Of a stretch of DNA of 64,000 bases, positions 15,925 through 25,138 are shown piece by piece. The translations under genes were made by a program, and so were the position numbers. Numbering within the stretch: position 1 is the stretch's first letter; each line of letters starts with the position of its first letter. Origin of the DNA: Streptomyces apocyni (GTDB lineage: Bacteria > Actinomycetota > Actinomycetes > Streptomycetales > Streptomycetaceae); NCBI RefSeq assembly GCF_009739465.1, contig NZ_WHOM01000078.1, positions 290,133-354,132 of the forward strand, read 5' to 3'. Under the pieces are notes generated by a model. That model was not told where the DNA came from. It did not search any database and saw only the letters and a program-made list of their open reading frames with translations.

Positions 15925-16731
15925 TCAGAGGCGGGCCCCGGCCGACCAGTGGAAGAGGGTCATCCCTACGCTCGTCGCCAGGTTGTAGCTGGACACCTGC
16001 GGCCGCATCGGGAGGGAGACCAGTTCATCGGCACGGGCGCGCAGCTCGTCGGAGATCCCGCTGCGCTCCGAGCCGAACGCCAGCAGCGCGTCGTCCGGCA
16101 GGCGGCGGGTGCGGATGTCCTCGCCCTCCGGGTCCAGGGCGTACACCGGCCCGTCCGGCAGTTCGTCGACCGTCAGCCCCTCCACCGCCGTCGCGAAGTG
16201 CAGCCCGGCCGCTCCCCGTACGACGTTGGGGTGCCAGGGGTCCAGCGTGCCCGTGGTGATGACCCCGGTGGCGCCGAAGCCCGCCGCGAGGCGGATCACG
16301 GCGCCCGCGTTGCCGAGGTTGCGCGGGTTGTCGAGGACGACGACGGGCGCTGGGCGTGGCGTACGGGCCAGGGCGGCCAGGTTGGCGGCGCGCTCGGGGC
16401 GTACGGCCAGGGCGGCGACCCCGGTCGGGTGCACCCGCGGGAGCAGTTCGCGCAGGATCTCGCGGGGGATCTCGACGGCGAGCGCCGCCAGCCCTTCGCG
16501 GACATCGGGAGCCAGCTGGGCGGCCAGGTCCAGGGCGGCCGCCTTGTCGCTGGTGACGACGAGCGGGATACGGGCGCCGAAGCGCAGGGCGTGCTTGACG
16601 GCGTGGAAGCCGTCGAGCAGGACGCAGGCGGTGCTGAGCTCGCCCCAGCGCCGTACCGCGCCGTCCGCCGTCGCGGCCTGCCCCGCCGCGTCCGACGTCG
16701 TCGCGGTCTGCCCCGCCTCGTCCGAGGTCAT
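15925..16731 (-). CDS. SPOUT-family (TrmH/SpoU) RNA 2'-O-methyltransferase
   Basis: A 268-residue methyltransferase that would methylate ribose 2'-OH in tRNA or rRNA. The three SpoU motifs are present in order: VVLDNPRNLGNAGAVIRLA (motif 1), ALLAFGSERSGIS (motif 2) and LPMRPQVSSYNLATSVGMTLF (motif 3, forming the AdoMet knot). The N-terminal ~130 residues are a substrate-binding-like domain. The ATG overlaps the stop of the HTTM gene by four bases, so it is third in a DUF5819-HTTM-methyltransferase operon. The RNA target cannot be told from sequence. Confidence 0.85.
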   Translation of the reverse strand: MTSDEAGQTATTSDAAGQAATADGAVRRWGELSTACVLLDGFHAVKHALRFGARIPLVVTSDKAAALDLAAQLAPDVREGLAALAVEIPREILRELLPRVHPTGVAALAVRPERAANLAALARTPRPAPVVVLDNPRNLGNAGAVIRLAAGFGATGVITTGTLDPWHPNVVRGAAGLHFATAVEGLTVDELPDGPVYALDPEGEDIRTRRLPDDALLAFGSERSGISDELRARADELVSLPMRPQVSSYNLATSVGMTLFHWSAGARL

Positions 16732-17966
16732 GGCGTGAACCCTACGCGCGCGTGCTCGGCTGGCTCCGCCTGCTGCTCGGGCTGTTCGTCGCCGCCGCGC
16801 TGCCTCGGCAGCCGGGTGCGGGCGAGCAACCGCTCGCGTACCCGCGAGAGCCGTTCGCCCGCCTTCTTCAGGAAGGAGGTCGGCAGGAAGACGGCGTCGG
16901 CGGCGATCATCGCGAGGGAGAAGAACGGCAGCCCCAGCACGACGGCGATCACCGCGTGCTCCATCATCATCACCGCTAGGAGCACGTTCTTGACCCGGCG
17001 GTTGAAGAGGGTGAAGGGGAAGGCGACCTGGGTGATGACCGTGATGTAGGTGACCAGGAGCAGCAGCGTGCCATTGGCCACGAGCAGCTCGGAGAGGAAC
17101 GGCCAGGGGGAGAAGTAGTCGAGGTGGAGCGGATAGTAGACCGCGGTGCCGTCCTGCCAGCGGCTGCCCTGGATCTTGTACCAGCCCGCGGTCGCGTAGA
17201 TCAGACAGGCCTCAGCCATGATCACGAACAGCGCGCCGTTGTGGACGAGGTTGGCGATGACGTCGAGCAGGATGCGCAGCTGACCGTGCGGCCGATAGCG
17301 GCAGACCGCCCACCACAGGCCCTGCGCGATCCACAGGCCCCAGAAGAGCAGGGCCATCCAGAGCTTCCCGCCCAGCCGGTCGGTGACGGTGACCGCGAGG
17401 AGGATCACTCCGAGCACCGACCACAGGCTGGGGCCCACCCAGTCGCGTGGCGGCGCCTGCGGCCCGGCCTTGGTCGTCGTACGGCGGGCCGCCCGGCGGG
17501 CGTCCAGCGACCAGACCTGTCCGCAGCGCGTCAGCACCAGATAGATCGCCATGAGGTGGATGACGTTGTCGCCGCCGTCCCCCATGAACACGCTGCGGTT
17601 CTGCAGCGAGAGCACGCCGATCATGAACAGGACGGACATGGTCCTGGTCCGCCAGCCCAGCAGCAGCAGCGCGCTGGAAACGATCGCCAGGGCGTACACG
17701 GCCTCGAACCAGCCGCGGCTGTCGGACCACATGAGGGCCGTGAAGGCGTGGTTGTTCGCGATCAGTTGCTCGGCCATGTCCCAGCTCCACGGCCCCCTGG
17801 GCCCGTAGAGCTCATAGCGGTGCGGGATCTCGCGCAGCAGGAAGAACAGCCAGGTGGCGGCGAAGCCGATACGGACGATGGCGCTCTGGTACGGGCCGAG
17901 CGCGGCGCTGGTGACACGGGTGAGGCCGCGCGCGGCCGGGGCGCTGGCGTGGTCGAGGTGGCTCAT
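16728..17966 (-). CDS. HTTM-domain membrane protein
   Basis: A 412-residue integral membrane protein of the HTTM family, related to the membrane core of vitamin K-dependent gamma-carboxylase. Many hydrophobic segments are visible (IVRIGFAATWLFFLL, AVYALAIVSSALLLLGW, VLFMIGVLSL, LWSVLGVILLAVTV, ALFVIMAEACLIYATAGWYK, LLLLVTYITVITQVAFPF). The family core VFMGDGGDNVIHLMAIYLV and the helix with YKIQGSRWQDGTAVYYPLHL are typical. ATG at 17966 lies nine bases after GGAGGT and overlaps the upstream stop by four bases. Bacterial function is unknown; it is regularly paired with DUF5819. Confidence 0.8.
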   Translation of the reverse strand: MSHLDHASAPAARGLTRVTSAALGPYQSAIVRIGFAATWLFFLLREIPHRYELYGPRGPWSWDMAEQLIANNHAFTALMWSDSRGWFEAVYALAIVSSALLLLGWRTRTMSVLFMIGVLSLQNRSVFMGDGGDNVIHLMAIYLVLTRCGQVWSLDARRAARRTTTKAGPQAPPRDWVGPSLWSVLGVILLAVTVTDRLGGKLWMALLFWGLWIAQGLWWAVCRYRPHGQLRILLDVIANLVHNGALFVIMAEACLIYATAGWYKIQGSRWQDGTAVYYPLHLDYFSPWPFLSELLVANGTLLLLVTYITVITQVAFPFTLFNRRVKNVLLAVMMMEHAVIAVVLGLPFFSLAMIAADAVFLPTSFLKKAGERLSRVRERLLARTRLPRQRGGDEQPEQQAEPAEHARVGFTP

Positions 17967-18694
17967 CGGGCGCGTACCTCCAGGTCGCGGGAGGTGACCG
18001 GCCACCACTCAAGCTCGCGGTAGACGGGCTTGCGGTCGAACCTCTCGCCGCTCCAGGGCGGCGGCTGTACCCGGGTGGTCTTGGAGCGCACCTGGACCCG
18101 CTGGACGGTGCCTTCGGGCTCTTCGTCCGCCAGACGTAGCAGCACGATGCGGCGGATGTAGCGCTCGGAGAGTTCGCCGCGTAGGCCATTGGGGCGGTTC
18201 TCGTTGTCGTGCGAGCCGGTGTAGAAGTCCCACGCGCGGCGCAGTTCGTTCTGCTGGGTGTGGCTGGGCAGCAGATTGCTGTCGATCGCCTTGGCGTCCT
18301 GGGCGGAGAGGTCGTACCAGCCGGTCTGGCGGGTGGAGCCGTCGGTGGTACGGATCTGGGCGCGAGCCTGTACCGCGATGTTCTGTTGCAGCGGGTTGGG
18401 GGCGAACAGTTTCCAGTTCTGCTCGAACTCGGGGTAGATCCAGCTGTCGACCGCCTGGCCGTGCTGCTTGGTGACGGTGTTCGCGGGCGCGACGTGCAGG
18501 AAGACCATCGCGATGTGGACGCAGGCGAAGACGGCGACCAGGGCCAGTGCGAGGGCGGCCACGACTTGGTACGGGGCGCTGAGCGCGACGATGCCGGTGC
18601 GGGCGTCCGGACCGTCTGGAGCATCCGGAGCAGGGGCTGGCGGCCCCACCGGGCCGTCAAGCCCGGAGCACGCGTCCTTGTCGTACGAGTCCAT
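17963..18694 (-). CDS. DUF5819 membrane-anchored protein
   Basis: A 243-residue protein with a Gly/Pro/Asp-rich cytoplasmic start, one membrane segment (VVAALALALVAVFACVHIAMVFLHVA, about residues 42-67) and an extracytoplasmic domain containing WIYPEFEQNWKLFAPNPLQQN, typical of DUF5819 and its HTTM partners. I take the ATG at 18694 (MDSYDKDACSG) after GGGGCGGA; the open frame runs on to 18892 but that part overlaps the divergent promoter of paaA. It is coupled to the HTTM gene. Function is unknown; the pair probably forms a membrane complex. Confidence 0.75.
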   Translation of the reverse strand: MDSYDKDACSGLDGPVGPPAPAPDAPDGPDARTGIVALSAPYQVVAALALALVAVFACVHIAMVFLHVAPANTVTKQHGQAVDSWIYPEFEQNWKLFAPNPLQQNIAVQARAQIRTTDGSTRQTGWYDLSAQDAKAIDSNLLPSHTQQNELRRAWDFYTGSHDNENRPNGLRGELSERYIRRIVLLRLADEEPEGTVQRVQVRSKTTRVQPPPWSGERFDRKPVYRELEWWPVTSRDLEVRAR

Positions 18695-18774
18695 TCCGCC
18701 CCGTTTCCGTTCCGCCTGCTGTTTCGCACCGGAACGGTACTCAGGCGCGGCCTTCTCGCACAGCGTCCGTGAGG

Positions 18775-18783
18775 TTATCCACA
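18775..18783 (+). other. DnaA box, exact TTATCCACA
   Basis: A second exact TTATCCACA nonamer, in the divergent region between the DUF5819 gene and paaA and 46 bases from a PaaR-like operator, repeating the arrangement found at 14032. Confidence 0.55.
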
Positions 18784-18828
18784 GGGTTGACAGCTTAAGG
18801 CCGCCGGACCCACCATTGAAATCCACGA

Positions 18829-18842
18829 ACCGAACGATCGGT
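18829..18842. promoter_or_regulatory. PaaR-like operator upstream of paaA
   Basis: ACCGAACGATCGGT matches ACCGNNCGNNCGGT exactly and is followed by CGGT, giving an overlapping second half-site. It lies 49 bases before the paaA start, where a repressor would block the paaABCDE promoter. Confidence 0.75.
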
Positions 18843-18890
18843 CGGTAGACCGTTTCGCTCGGCCACGATCTCGAACTCAGGGGGCCGTGC

Positions 18891-19870
<980 letters not shown>

Positions 19871-19874
<4 letters not shown>

Positions 19875-20161
19875 GCAGCTCGACCGAGTGGCCCCTGTGG
19901 GAGGTGTTCGTACGCTCGCGCCGCGGGCTCTCGCACACCCACGCCGGGAGCCTGCACGCACCGGACGCGGAGCTGGCCCTGCGCAACGCCCGTGACCTCT
20001 ACACGCGGCGCGGCGAAGGCGTCTCCATCTGGGTGGTGCCGTCCACCTCGATCACCGCCTCCTCACCGGACGAGAAGGACCCGTTCTTCGAGCCCGCCGC
20101 CGACAAGCCGTACCGCCATCCGACCTTCTACGAGATCCCGGAAGGGGTGAAGCACCTGTGA
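19871..20161 (+). CDS. paaB: Phenylacetyl-CoA epoxidase subunit PaaB
   Basis: A 96-residue small subunit of the ring epoxidase that bridges PaaAC heterodimers. Signature sequences are WPLWEVFVRSRRGLSHTHAGSLHAPDAELAL and NARDLYTRRGEGVSIWVVPS. ATG at 19871 overlaps the paaA stop (ATGA), and its own stop overlaps the GTG of paaC (GTGA). Length and motif order are normal for the family. Confidence 0.95.
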
Positions 20162-20883
20162 CCCAGGCACCCACGGTGACTGCCCCCGCCGCGCTCTGCC
20201 TCGGCGACGACGCGCTGGTGCTCGCCCAGCGACTGGGCGAGTGGGCCGGGCACGCCCCGGTCCTGGAGGAAGACGTCGCCCTGGCGAACATCGCCCTCGA
20301 CCTGCTGGGCCAGGCGCGGGTGCTGCTGTCCCTCGTCGGTGACGAGGACGAGCTCGCCTACCTGCGCGAGGAGCGTGCCTTCCGCAATCTCCAACTGGTC
20401 GAGCAGCCGAACGGCGACTTCGCCCACACCATCGCCCGCCAGCTGTACTTCTCCACCTACCAGCGGCTGCTGTACCAGCAGTTGGCGAACTCCTCCGGGC
20501 CCTTCGCCCCGCTGGCAGCCAAGGCCGTCAAGGAAGTGACGTACCACCAGGACCACGCCGAGCAGTGGACGCTGCGCCTCGGGGACGGAACGGACGAGAG
20601 CCACGGCAGGGCGCAGCGTTCGCTGGACGCACTGTGGCGCTTCACCGGCGAGCTGTTCTGGCCAGTCGACGGCCTCGACATCGACTGGCAGGCACTGGAA
20701 GAGGGGTGGCGCGCATCGGTGACCGAGGTCATCGGGCGGGCGACCCTGACCGTGCCGGAAGGGCCACAGAGCGGAGCCTGGTCGGCTGGAGCGGGCCGTC
20801 AGGGGCTGCACACGGAGTCGTTCGGCCGGATGCTCGCCGAGATGCAGCATCTGCACCGCAGCCACCCGGGGGCGACATGGTGA
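20158..20883 (+). CDS. paaC: Phenylacetyl-CoA epoxidase subunit PaaC (structural)
   Basis: A 241-residue ferritin-like subunit that stabilises PaaA but lacks a full di-iron site. It is recognised by LAQRLGEWAGHAPVLEEDVALANIALDLLGQAR, LAYLREERAFRNLQLVEQPNGDFA and AVKEVTYHQDHAEQWTLRLGDG. The GTG start at 20158 overlaps the paaB stop by four bases. It overlaps paaD by seven bases. Confidence 0.94.
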   Translation: MTQAPTVTAPAALCLGDDALVLAQRLGEWAGHAPVLEEDVALANIALDLLGQARVLLSLVGDEDELAYLREERAFRNLQLVEQPNGDFAHTIARQLYFSTYQRLLYQQLANSSGPFAPLAAKAVKEVTYHQDHAEQWTLRLGDGTDESHGRAQRSLDALWRFTGELFWPVDGLDIDWQALEEGWRASVTEVIGRATLTVPEGPQSGAWSAGAGRQGLHTESFGRMLAEMQHLHRSHPGATW

Positions 20884-21398
20884 CCTCAGCCTCGCCCACG
20901 GCCCCACTCTCGCCCTCTCCCCTGGAGGAGCGGCTGAGGGTGCTGGCTGGCGCGGTGCCCGACCCCGAGCTGCCGGTGGTGTCCCTTGAGGAGCTGGGCG
21001 TGCTGCGCGGCGTGCGGGTGCTGGGCCCGAGCAGCGTGGAGGTCGAGCTGACCCCCACCTACACCGGCTGCCCCGCCGTCGAGACGATGTCCGCCGACAT
21101 CGAGCGGGTGCTGCACCAGGACGGCATCGAGCGGGTCGCCGTGCGGACGGTGCTCTCGCCGCCCTGGACGACGGACGACATCTCACCCGAGGGCCGCCGC
21201 AAGCTGGCCGAGGCCGGGATCGCACCACCCCGCCCCCATGCCGCCCAAGGTCCGATACCCCTGACGCTGTCGGTGCGCTGCCCGCACTGCGGTTCCAACG
21301 ACACCGAACTGCTGAGCCGCTTCTCGTCGACCGCCTGCAAGGCACTGCGTCGCTGCGTCAGCTGCCGTGAACCCTTCGACCACTTCAAGGAGTTGTGA
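20877..21398 (+). CDS. paaD: Phenylacetate catabolism protein PaaD (MIP18/DUF59 family)
   Basis: A 173-residue iron-sulfur maturation factor for the epoxidase system. The DUF59 domain is VPDPELPVVSLEELGVLRGV to VELTPTYTGCPAVETMS (conserved Cys), and the C-terminus has a PaaD zinc ribbon, CPHCGSNDTELLSRF and CKALRRCVSC. ATG at 20877 gives the start used here; GTG at 20880 is a close alternative that would make a 4-base overlap with paaC. It shares one base with the paaE start (TGATG). Confidence 0.93.
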   Translation: MVTSASPTAPLSPSPLEERLRVLAGAVPDPELPVVSLEELGVLRGVRVLGPSSVEVELTPTYTGCPAVETMSADIERVLHQDGIERVAVRTVLSPPWTTDDISPEGRRKLAEAGIAPPRPHAAQGPIPLTLSVRCPHCGSNDTELLSRFSSTACKALRRCVSCREPFDHFKEL

Positions 21399-22495
21399 TG
21401 GCCGCCGGAACCCGGGCCCGCTTCCACTCGCTCCGGGTCACGGCCCTCGACCGGCTCACGGACGACTCCATCGCCCTGACCCTCGAGGTCCCCGCGGACC
21501 TGCGCGAGGAGTACCGCTACACGCCGGGCCAGCACCTCGCCGTACGCCGCACGGTCGACGGCGGCGAGATCCGGCGCACGTACTCGGTCTGCTCCCCCGC
21601 CCTGGCCCCTGAAGGGCCGAGCACGCTGCGGGTGGGAGTACGGGTCGTGGAGGGCGGCGAGTTCTCGACGTACGCCCACAAGGAGATCGCCGTCGGCGAC
21701 GAGCTGGAGGTGATGACGCCCGCCGGACGATTCACCCTGGAGCCCCGGCCAGGACGCTACGCCGCGGTGGTCGGGGGCAGTGGCATCACGCCCGTGCTGT
21801 CGATCGTCTCGACGCTGCTGGCGCGGGAGCCCGACGCGAGTTTCTGCCTGATACGCAGCGACCGCACCACGGCGTCGACGATGTTCCTGGAGGAGGTGGC
21901 GGACCTCAAGGACCGCTACCCGGACCGGTTCCAGCTGGTGACGGTGCTCTCCCGGGAGGAGCAGCAGGCGGGCCTGCCATCCGGGCGCCTCGACGAGGGG
22001 CGGCTCACGGCGCTGCTGCCCGAGCTGTTGCCCGTCGCGGAGATATCCGGGTGGTTTCTGTGCGGGCCCTTCGGCCTGGTGCAGGGGGCCGAGCGGGCGC
22101 TGCGGGCGCTCGGGGTGCGGCGGGCCGTGATCCACGAGGAGATATTCCATGTGGACGACGGTGTCGCCCAGGCACCCACGGCTGGGGCCGGGGCTGCGGC
22201 TGCCGCTTCCGCCCCGGCGCACAGCACGGTGACCGCCACGCTGGACGGGCGCTCGGGCAGCTGGCCCGTGCAGGACGGCGAGTCGTTGCTGGAGACGGTG
22301 CTGCGCAACCGCTCCGACGCTCCGTACGCGTGCAAGGGCGGGGTGTGCGGGACCTGCCGGGCCTTCCTGGTCGACGGCGAGGTGCGGATGGACCGTAACT
22401 TCGCGCTGGAGCCTGAGGAGACCGACGCCGGTTATGTGCTGGCCTGCCAGTCCCATCCGACCACCGAGAGAGTGGAGCTCGACTTCGACCGCTGA
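21398..22495 (+). CDS. paaE: Phenylacetyl-CoA epoxidase reductase PaaE
   Basis: A 365-residue NADPH reductase that passes electrons to the PaaAC di-iron site. The order is an FAD domain (HLAVRRTVDGGEIRRTYSVCSP), an NAD(P) domain (AAVVGGSGITPVLSIVSTLL, CGPFGLVQGAE) and a C-terminal plant-type [2Fe-2S] domain with cysteines in CKGGVCGTC and LACQS. An Ala-rich linker precedes the ferredoxin domain. ATG at 21398 follows AAGGAG at five bases; a GTG one codon earlier is too close to it. It is the last gene of paaABCDE. Confidence 0.94.
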   Translation: MAAGTRARFHSLRVTALDRLTDDSIALTLEVPADLREEYRYTPGQHLAVRRTVDGGEIRRTYSVCSPALAPEGPSTLRVGVRVVEGGEFSTYAHKEIAVGDELEVMTPAGRFTLEPRPGRYAAVVGGSGITPVLSIVSTLLAREPDASFCLIRSDRTTASTMFLEEVADLKDRYPDRFQLVTVLSREEQQAGLPSGRLDEGRLTALLPELLPVAEISGWFLCGPFGLVQGAERALRALGVRRAVIHEEIFHVDDGVAQAPTAGAGAAAAASAPAHSTVTATLDGRSGSWPVQDGESLLETVLRNRSDAPYACKGGVCGTCRAFLVDGEVRMDRNFALEPEETDAGYVLACQSHPTTERVELDFDR

Positions 22496-22511
22496 CGCCA
22501 TTCCCTTCCCC

Positions 22512-22541
22512 TAGAACCTGTTCTATCTTGACGGTCCGTCA
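22512..22541. promoter_or_regulatory. KstR-like operator plus adjacent 13-base palindrome
   Basis: TAGAACCTGTTCTA (22512-22525) fits the TNNAACNNGTTNNA consensus of the TetR regulator KstR, known from steroid and acyl-CoA degradation genes in Actinobacteria. Three bases further, TGACGGTCCGTCA (22529-22541) is a perfect palindrome around one base. Both lie between paaE and the acyl-CoA dehydrogenase gene at 22585, whose promoter they probably control. Confidence 0.6.
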
Positions 22542-22584
22542 GGCGCGGACAGCGGTAACGGGCGTGGGAGCGGGAGGACGTGCA

Positions 22585-23718
22585 GTGGACTTCACCTTCA
22601 CGGAGGAGCAACAGGCAGCCGTCGAGGCGGCCAAGGCGGTCTTCGCCCCGGTCGCGCCGGATGGCGTCCCCAGTCCGGCGCTCTCCCCGGGGGCCGTGGC
22701 CGAGGACTTCGACCGCGCGCTGTGGAAGCGGCTCGCCGAGGCGGACCTGCTGAGCCTGCTGCTGGGAAGCGAGTACGACGGGGCGGGGCTCGACGCCATC
22801 GCGCTGTGCCTGGTGCTGCGGGAGTCCGCGAGGGTCCTGGCCCGCGTTCCGCTGCTGGAGAGCAGCGCGGCCGCGTATGCCGTACAGACCTTCGGCGGCG
22901 AGGAGTTGAAGCGGCGCGTCCTGCCGGGCGCCGCCCGCGGCACGCTCGTGCTCACCGTCGCCGCGAACGGCCGCACCGGACACGACCCGGCCGAGCGCGC
23001 TGTCGCCGCGCGGCAGGACGGTCCGCAGTGGGTGCTGGACGGCGTCCAGACGGCCGTGCCCTGGGCCCCGAACGCCGATCTGGTGGTCGTCCCCGCGCAC
23101 ACCGCCGACGGCCGTACCGTCCTCGCCCTGGTCCCCACCGGGCAGGAAGGGCTGCGGATCGCGGAGCAGACCTCCACCAGCGGCGAGCGTCTCGGCGAGC
23201 TCCACCTCGCCGCCGTACGCCTTCCGGCCAGCGAGCTGATCGACGTGGACGGCGCCTGGGAGCGGCTGCACCAGTTGCTGGCCACCGGCACCTGCGCGCT
23301 CGCTCTCGGGCTCGGCGAGGCCGTGCTGGCCATGACGAGTGAGTACACGGGCAAGCGAGAGCAGTTCGGCTTCCCGATCGCCACCTTCCAGGCGGTGGCC
23401 GTGCAGGCCGCCGACCGCTATATCGACCTGCGGGCGATGGAGGTGACCCTCTGGCAGGCGGCCTGGCGGATCTCCACCGGCGCGGACGGCGCGCTGCCCG
23501 CCGCGGGGGACATCGCCGTGGCCAAGATCTGGGCGTCGGACGGCGTACGGCGCGTGGTGCAGACCGCTCAGCATCTGCACGGCGGCTTCGGCTCCGACGT
23601 CGACTACCCGCTACACCGCTACCACGCCTGGGCCAAGCAACTCGAGCTCTCACTCGGCCCGGCCGCGGCCCACGAGGAGGCACTCGGCGAGCTGCTCGGA
23701 GCCCACCCCCTCGCCTGA
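22585..23718 (+). CDS. Acyl-CoA dehydrogenase
   Basis: A 377-residue flavoprotein of the acyl-CoA dehydrogenase family, oxidising an unidentified acyl-CoA. The N-terminal helical domain (MDFTFTEEQQAAVEAAKAVF), the middle region LIDVDGAWERLHQLLATGTCALALG, the FAD-site helix YTGKREQFGFPIATFQAVAVQAADRYID and the C-terminal QTAQHLHGGFGSDVDYPLHRYHAW are present. The catalytic Glu is not obvious by eye, as in several actinobacterial FadE paralogues. GTG at 22585 follows GGAGG at seven bases; an earlier in-frame TTG at 22528 lies inside the operator palindrome. Its own promoter region with a KstR-like site suggests it is not part of paaABCDE. Confidence 0.85.
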   Translation: MDFTFTEEQQAAVEAAKAVFAPVAPDGVPSPALSPGAVAEDFDRALWKRLAEADLLSLLLGSEYDGAGLDAIALCLVLRESARVLARVPLLESSAAAYAVQTFGGEELKRRVLPGAARGTLVLTVAANGRTGHDPAERAVAARQDGPQWVLDGVQTAVPWAPNADLVVVPAHTADGRTVLALVPTGQEGLRIAEQTSTSGERLGELHLAAVRLPASELIDVDGAWERLHQLLATGTCALALGLGEAVLAMTSEYTGKREQFGFPIATFQAVAVQAADRYIDLRAMEVTLWQAAWRISTGADGALPAAGDIAVAKIWASDGVRRVVQTAQHLHGGFGSDVDYPLHRYHAWAKQLELSLGPAAAHEEALGELLGAHPLA

Positions 23719-23750
23719 CCCTCCCTGGGGCCGGTCAGGCCGGTCAGGCC

Positions 23751-24101
23751 CTAGACCACAGCGCCGGGCTGTCCCTTGTCATCCACGACCGGGCGGCCCG
23801 ATGCCTCCCAGGCCTGCATACCGCCGTCGACGTTCACCGCGTCCACACCCTGCTGGAGGAGGTACTGCGCGACCTGCGCCGAGCGGCCGCCGACCCGGCA
23901 CAGGACATAGACCTGGCCGCCGTCCTGCGGCGCCGCCTCGGTCAGCTCGCCGTACCGGGCCACGAACTCACTCATCGGAAGGTGCAGCGCCCCCGCGGCA
24001 TGACCCGCCTGCCACTCGTCGTCTTCGCGTACGTCCAGCAGGAAGTCACCGTCCGACAGAGCGTCGACGCCGACCGTGGGCACTCCAGATCCAAAAGCCA
24101 T
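23751..24101 (-). CDS. Single-domain rhodanese
   Basis: A 116-residue sulfurtransferase-type protein with one rhodanese domain. LLDVREDDEWQAGHAAGALHLPMSEF is the conserved front half, and the active-site loop is VYVLCRVGGRSAQVAQYL with the catalytic cysteine. It could carry sulfane sulfur in the cytoplasm; the partner is unknown. It lies nine bases downstream of the J-domain gene and is probably co-transcribed. It converges on the acyl-CoA dehydrogenase gene, with a GGCCGGTCA direct repeat between them. Confidence 0.85.
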   Translation of the reverse strand: MAFGSGVPTVGVDALSDGDFLLDVREDDEWQAGHAAGALHLPMSEFVARYGELTEAAPQDGGQVYVLCRVGGRSAQVAQYLLQQGVDAVNVDGGMQAWEASGRPVVDDKGQPGAVV

Positions 24102-24110
24102 ACCCCGACG

Positions 24111-25004
24111 CTACCCGACGCCAGGCCCCGTCTCGGCGGCAAGCTCCGCCAGCTCCCGCTCACGCTCGGCGACCTGGGCGAGCAGCTGGTCGCCGATCTC
24201 CTCCAGGAACCGGTCCGGGTCGTCGGGCGCCATCCGCAGCATCGACCCGATCGCGCTCTCCTCCAGCTCCCGTGCGACCAGCGTGATCAGTTCCTTGCGC
24301 TTGGCCAGCCACTCCAGCCGGACGTACAGCTCCTCGGTCTTGCTCGGCCGCAGCTCATCGGGAACCGGCCCCGCGGCCCACTCCTCAGCCAGCTCGCGCA
24401 GCCGCACCTCGTCGCCCAGCGAGTAGGCGGCGTTGACCCGCACGATGAACGCGTCCCGCCGCTCCCGCTCCCGGTCGTCCTGCGCCAGGTCCGGGTGGGC
24501 CTTGCGCACCAGGTCACGGAAGAGCCGCCGCGCCTCGTCGCTGGGCCGCACCCGCTGCGGAGCACGTACCGGCCTGTCGGTCAGCATCGCCGCGGCCTCC
24601 GGCGACAGACCGTCCGAGTCCATCCAGTCCTGGAAGAGCTCGGCGACGTCCGGCATCGGCAGCACCCTGGCCCGCAGCTCCCGCGCCACCCGCAGGTCCT
24701 CCGCGTCACCGGTACGGGCCGCCCGGGCCTCCGCGATCTGCGCGTCCAGCTCCTCCAGGCGTGCGTACATCGGCCCGAGCCGCTGATGGTGCAGCCGGGA
24801 GAAGTTGTCCACCTCGACCCGGAAGGTCTCCATCGCGATCTCGTACTCGATCAGCGCCTGCTCAGCAGCCCGCACGGCCCGCTCCAGCCGCTCCTCGGGC
24901 CGCGGGGCCGCACCCTCACCAGCCCGCTCAGAGGCGGCGGCGGGGGCGTCAGCGTCGGCACGCGGCCCATCCGAGGCGGGTTCATCGGCTTGCGGAGTCG
25001 TCAC
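24111..25004 (-). CDS. J-domain protein with coiled-coil regions
   Basis: A 297-residue cytoplasmic protein. After a 40-residue acidic/Ala-rich start comes a helical, charged stretch (RLERAVRAAEQALIEYEIAMET to RVLPMPD), then a DnaJ-like segment with the HPD motif in RRLFRDLVRKAHPDLAQDDRERERRDAFIVRVNAAYS (about residues 160-196). A helical tail follows. It lacks the DnaJ Gly/Phe and zinc regions, so it is a J-domain cochaperone of restricted function, probably stimulating DnaK on a particular client. The start is GTG at 25004 with a weak ribosome site. The rhodanese gene follows at once. Confidence 0.7.
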   Translation of the reverse strand: MTTPQADEPASDGPRADADAPAAASERAGEGAAPRPEERLERAVRAAEQALIEYEIAMETFRVEVDNFSRLHHQRLGPMYARLEELDAQIAEARAARTGDAEDLRVARELRARVLPMPDVAELFQDWMDSDGLSPEAAAMLTDRPVRAPQRVRPSDEARRLFRDLVRKAHPDLAQDDRERERRDAFIVRVNAAYSLGDEVRLRELAEEWAAGPVPDELRPSKTEELYVRLEWLAKRKELITLVARELEESAIGSMLRMAPDDPDRFLEEIGDQLLAQVAERERELAELAAETGPGVG

Positions 25005-25138
25005 CCACCCAGCCTAGGCCACCCCGCCGCCACCCCCACCGACCCCAGCCGCCCCCACCCTCCACACCCGCCGGACCGGGCAGCCGCAGAGCCGACACGG
25101 TCGCGGCCGTCGTCACGGAGCACTCGGGGAATCGCCGT

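Noticed and set aside
22585..23718. Treating this acyl-CoA dehydrogenase as part of paaABCDE
   Set aside because: It has its own 89-base upstream region with two operator-like palindromes, and no paa role is known for this family.
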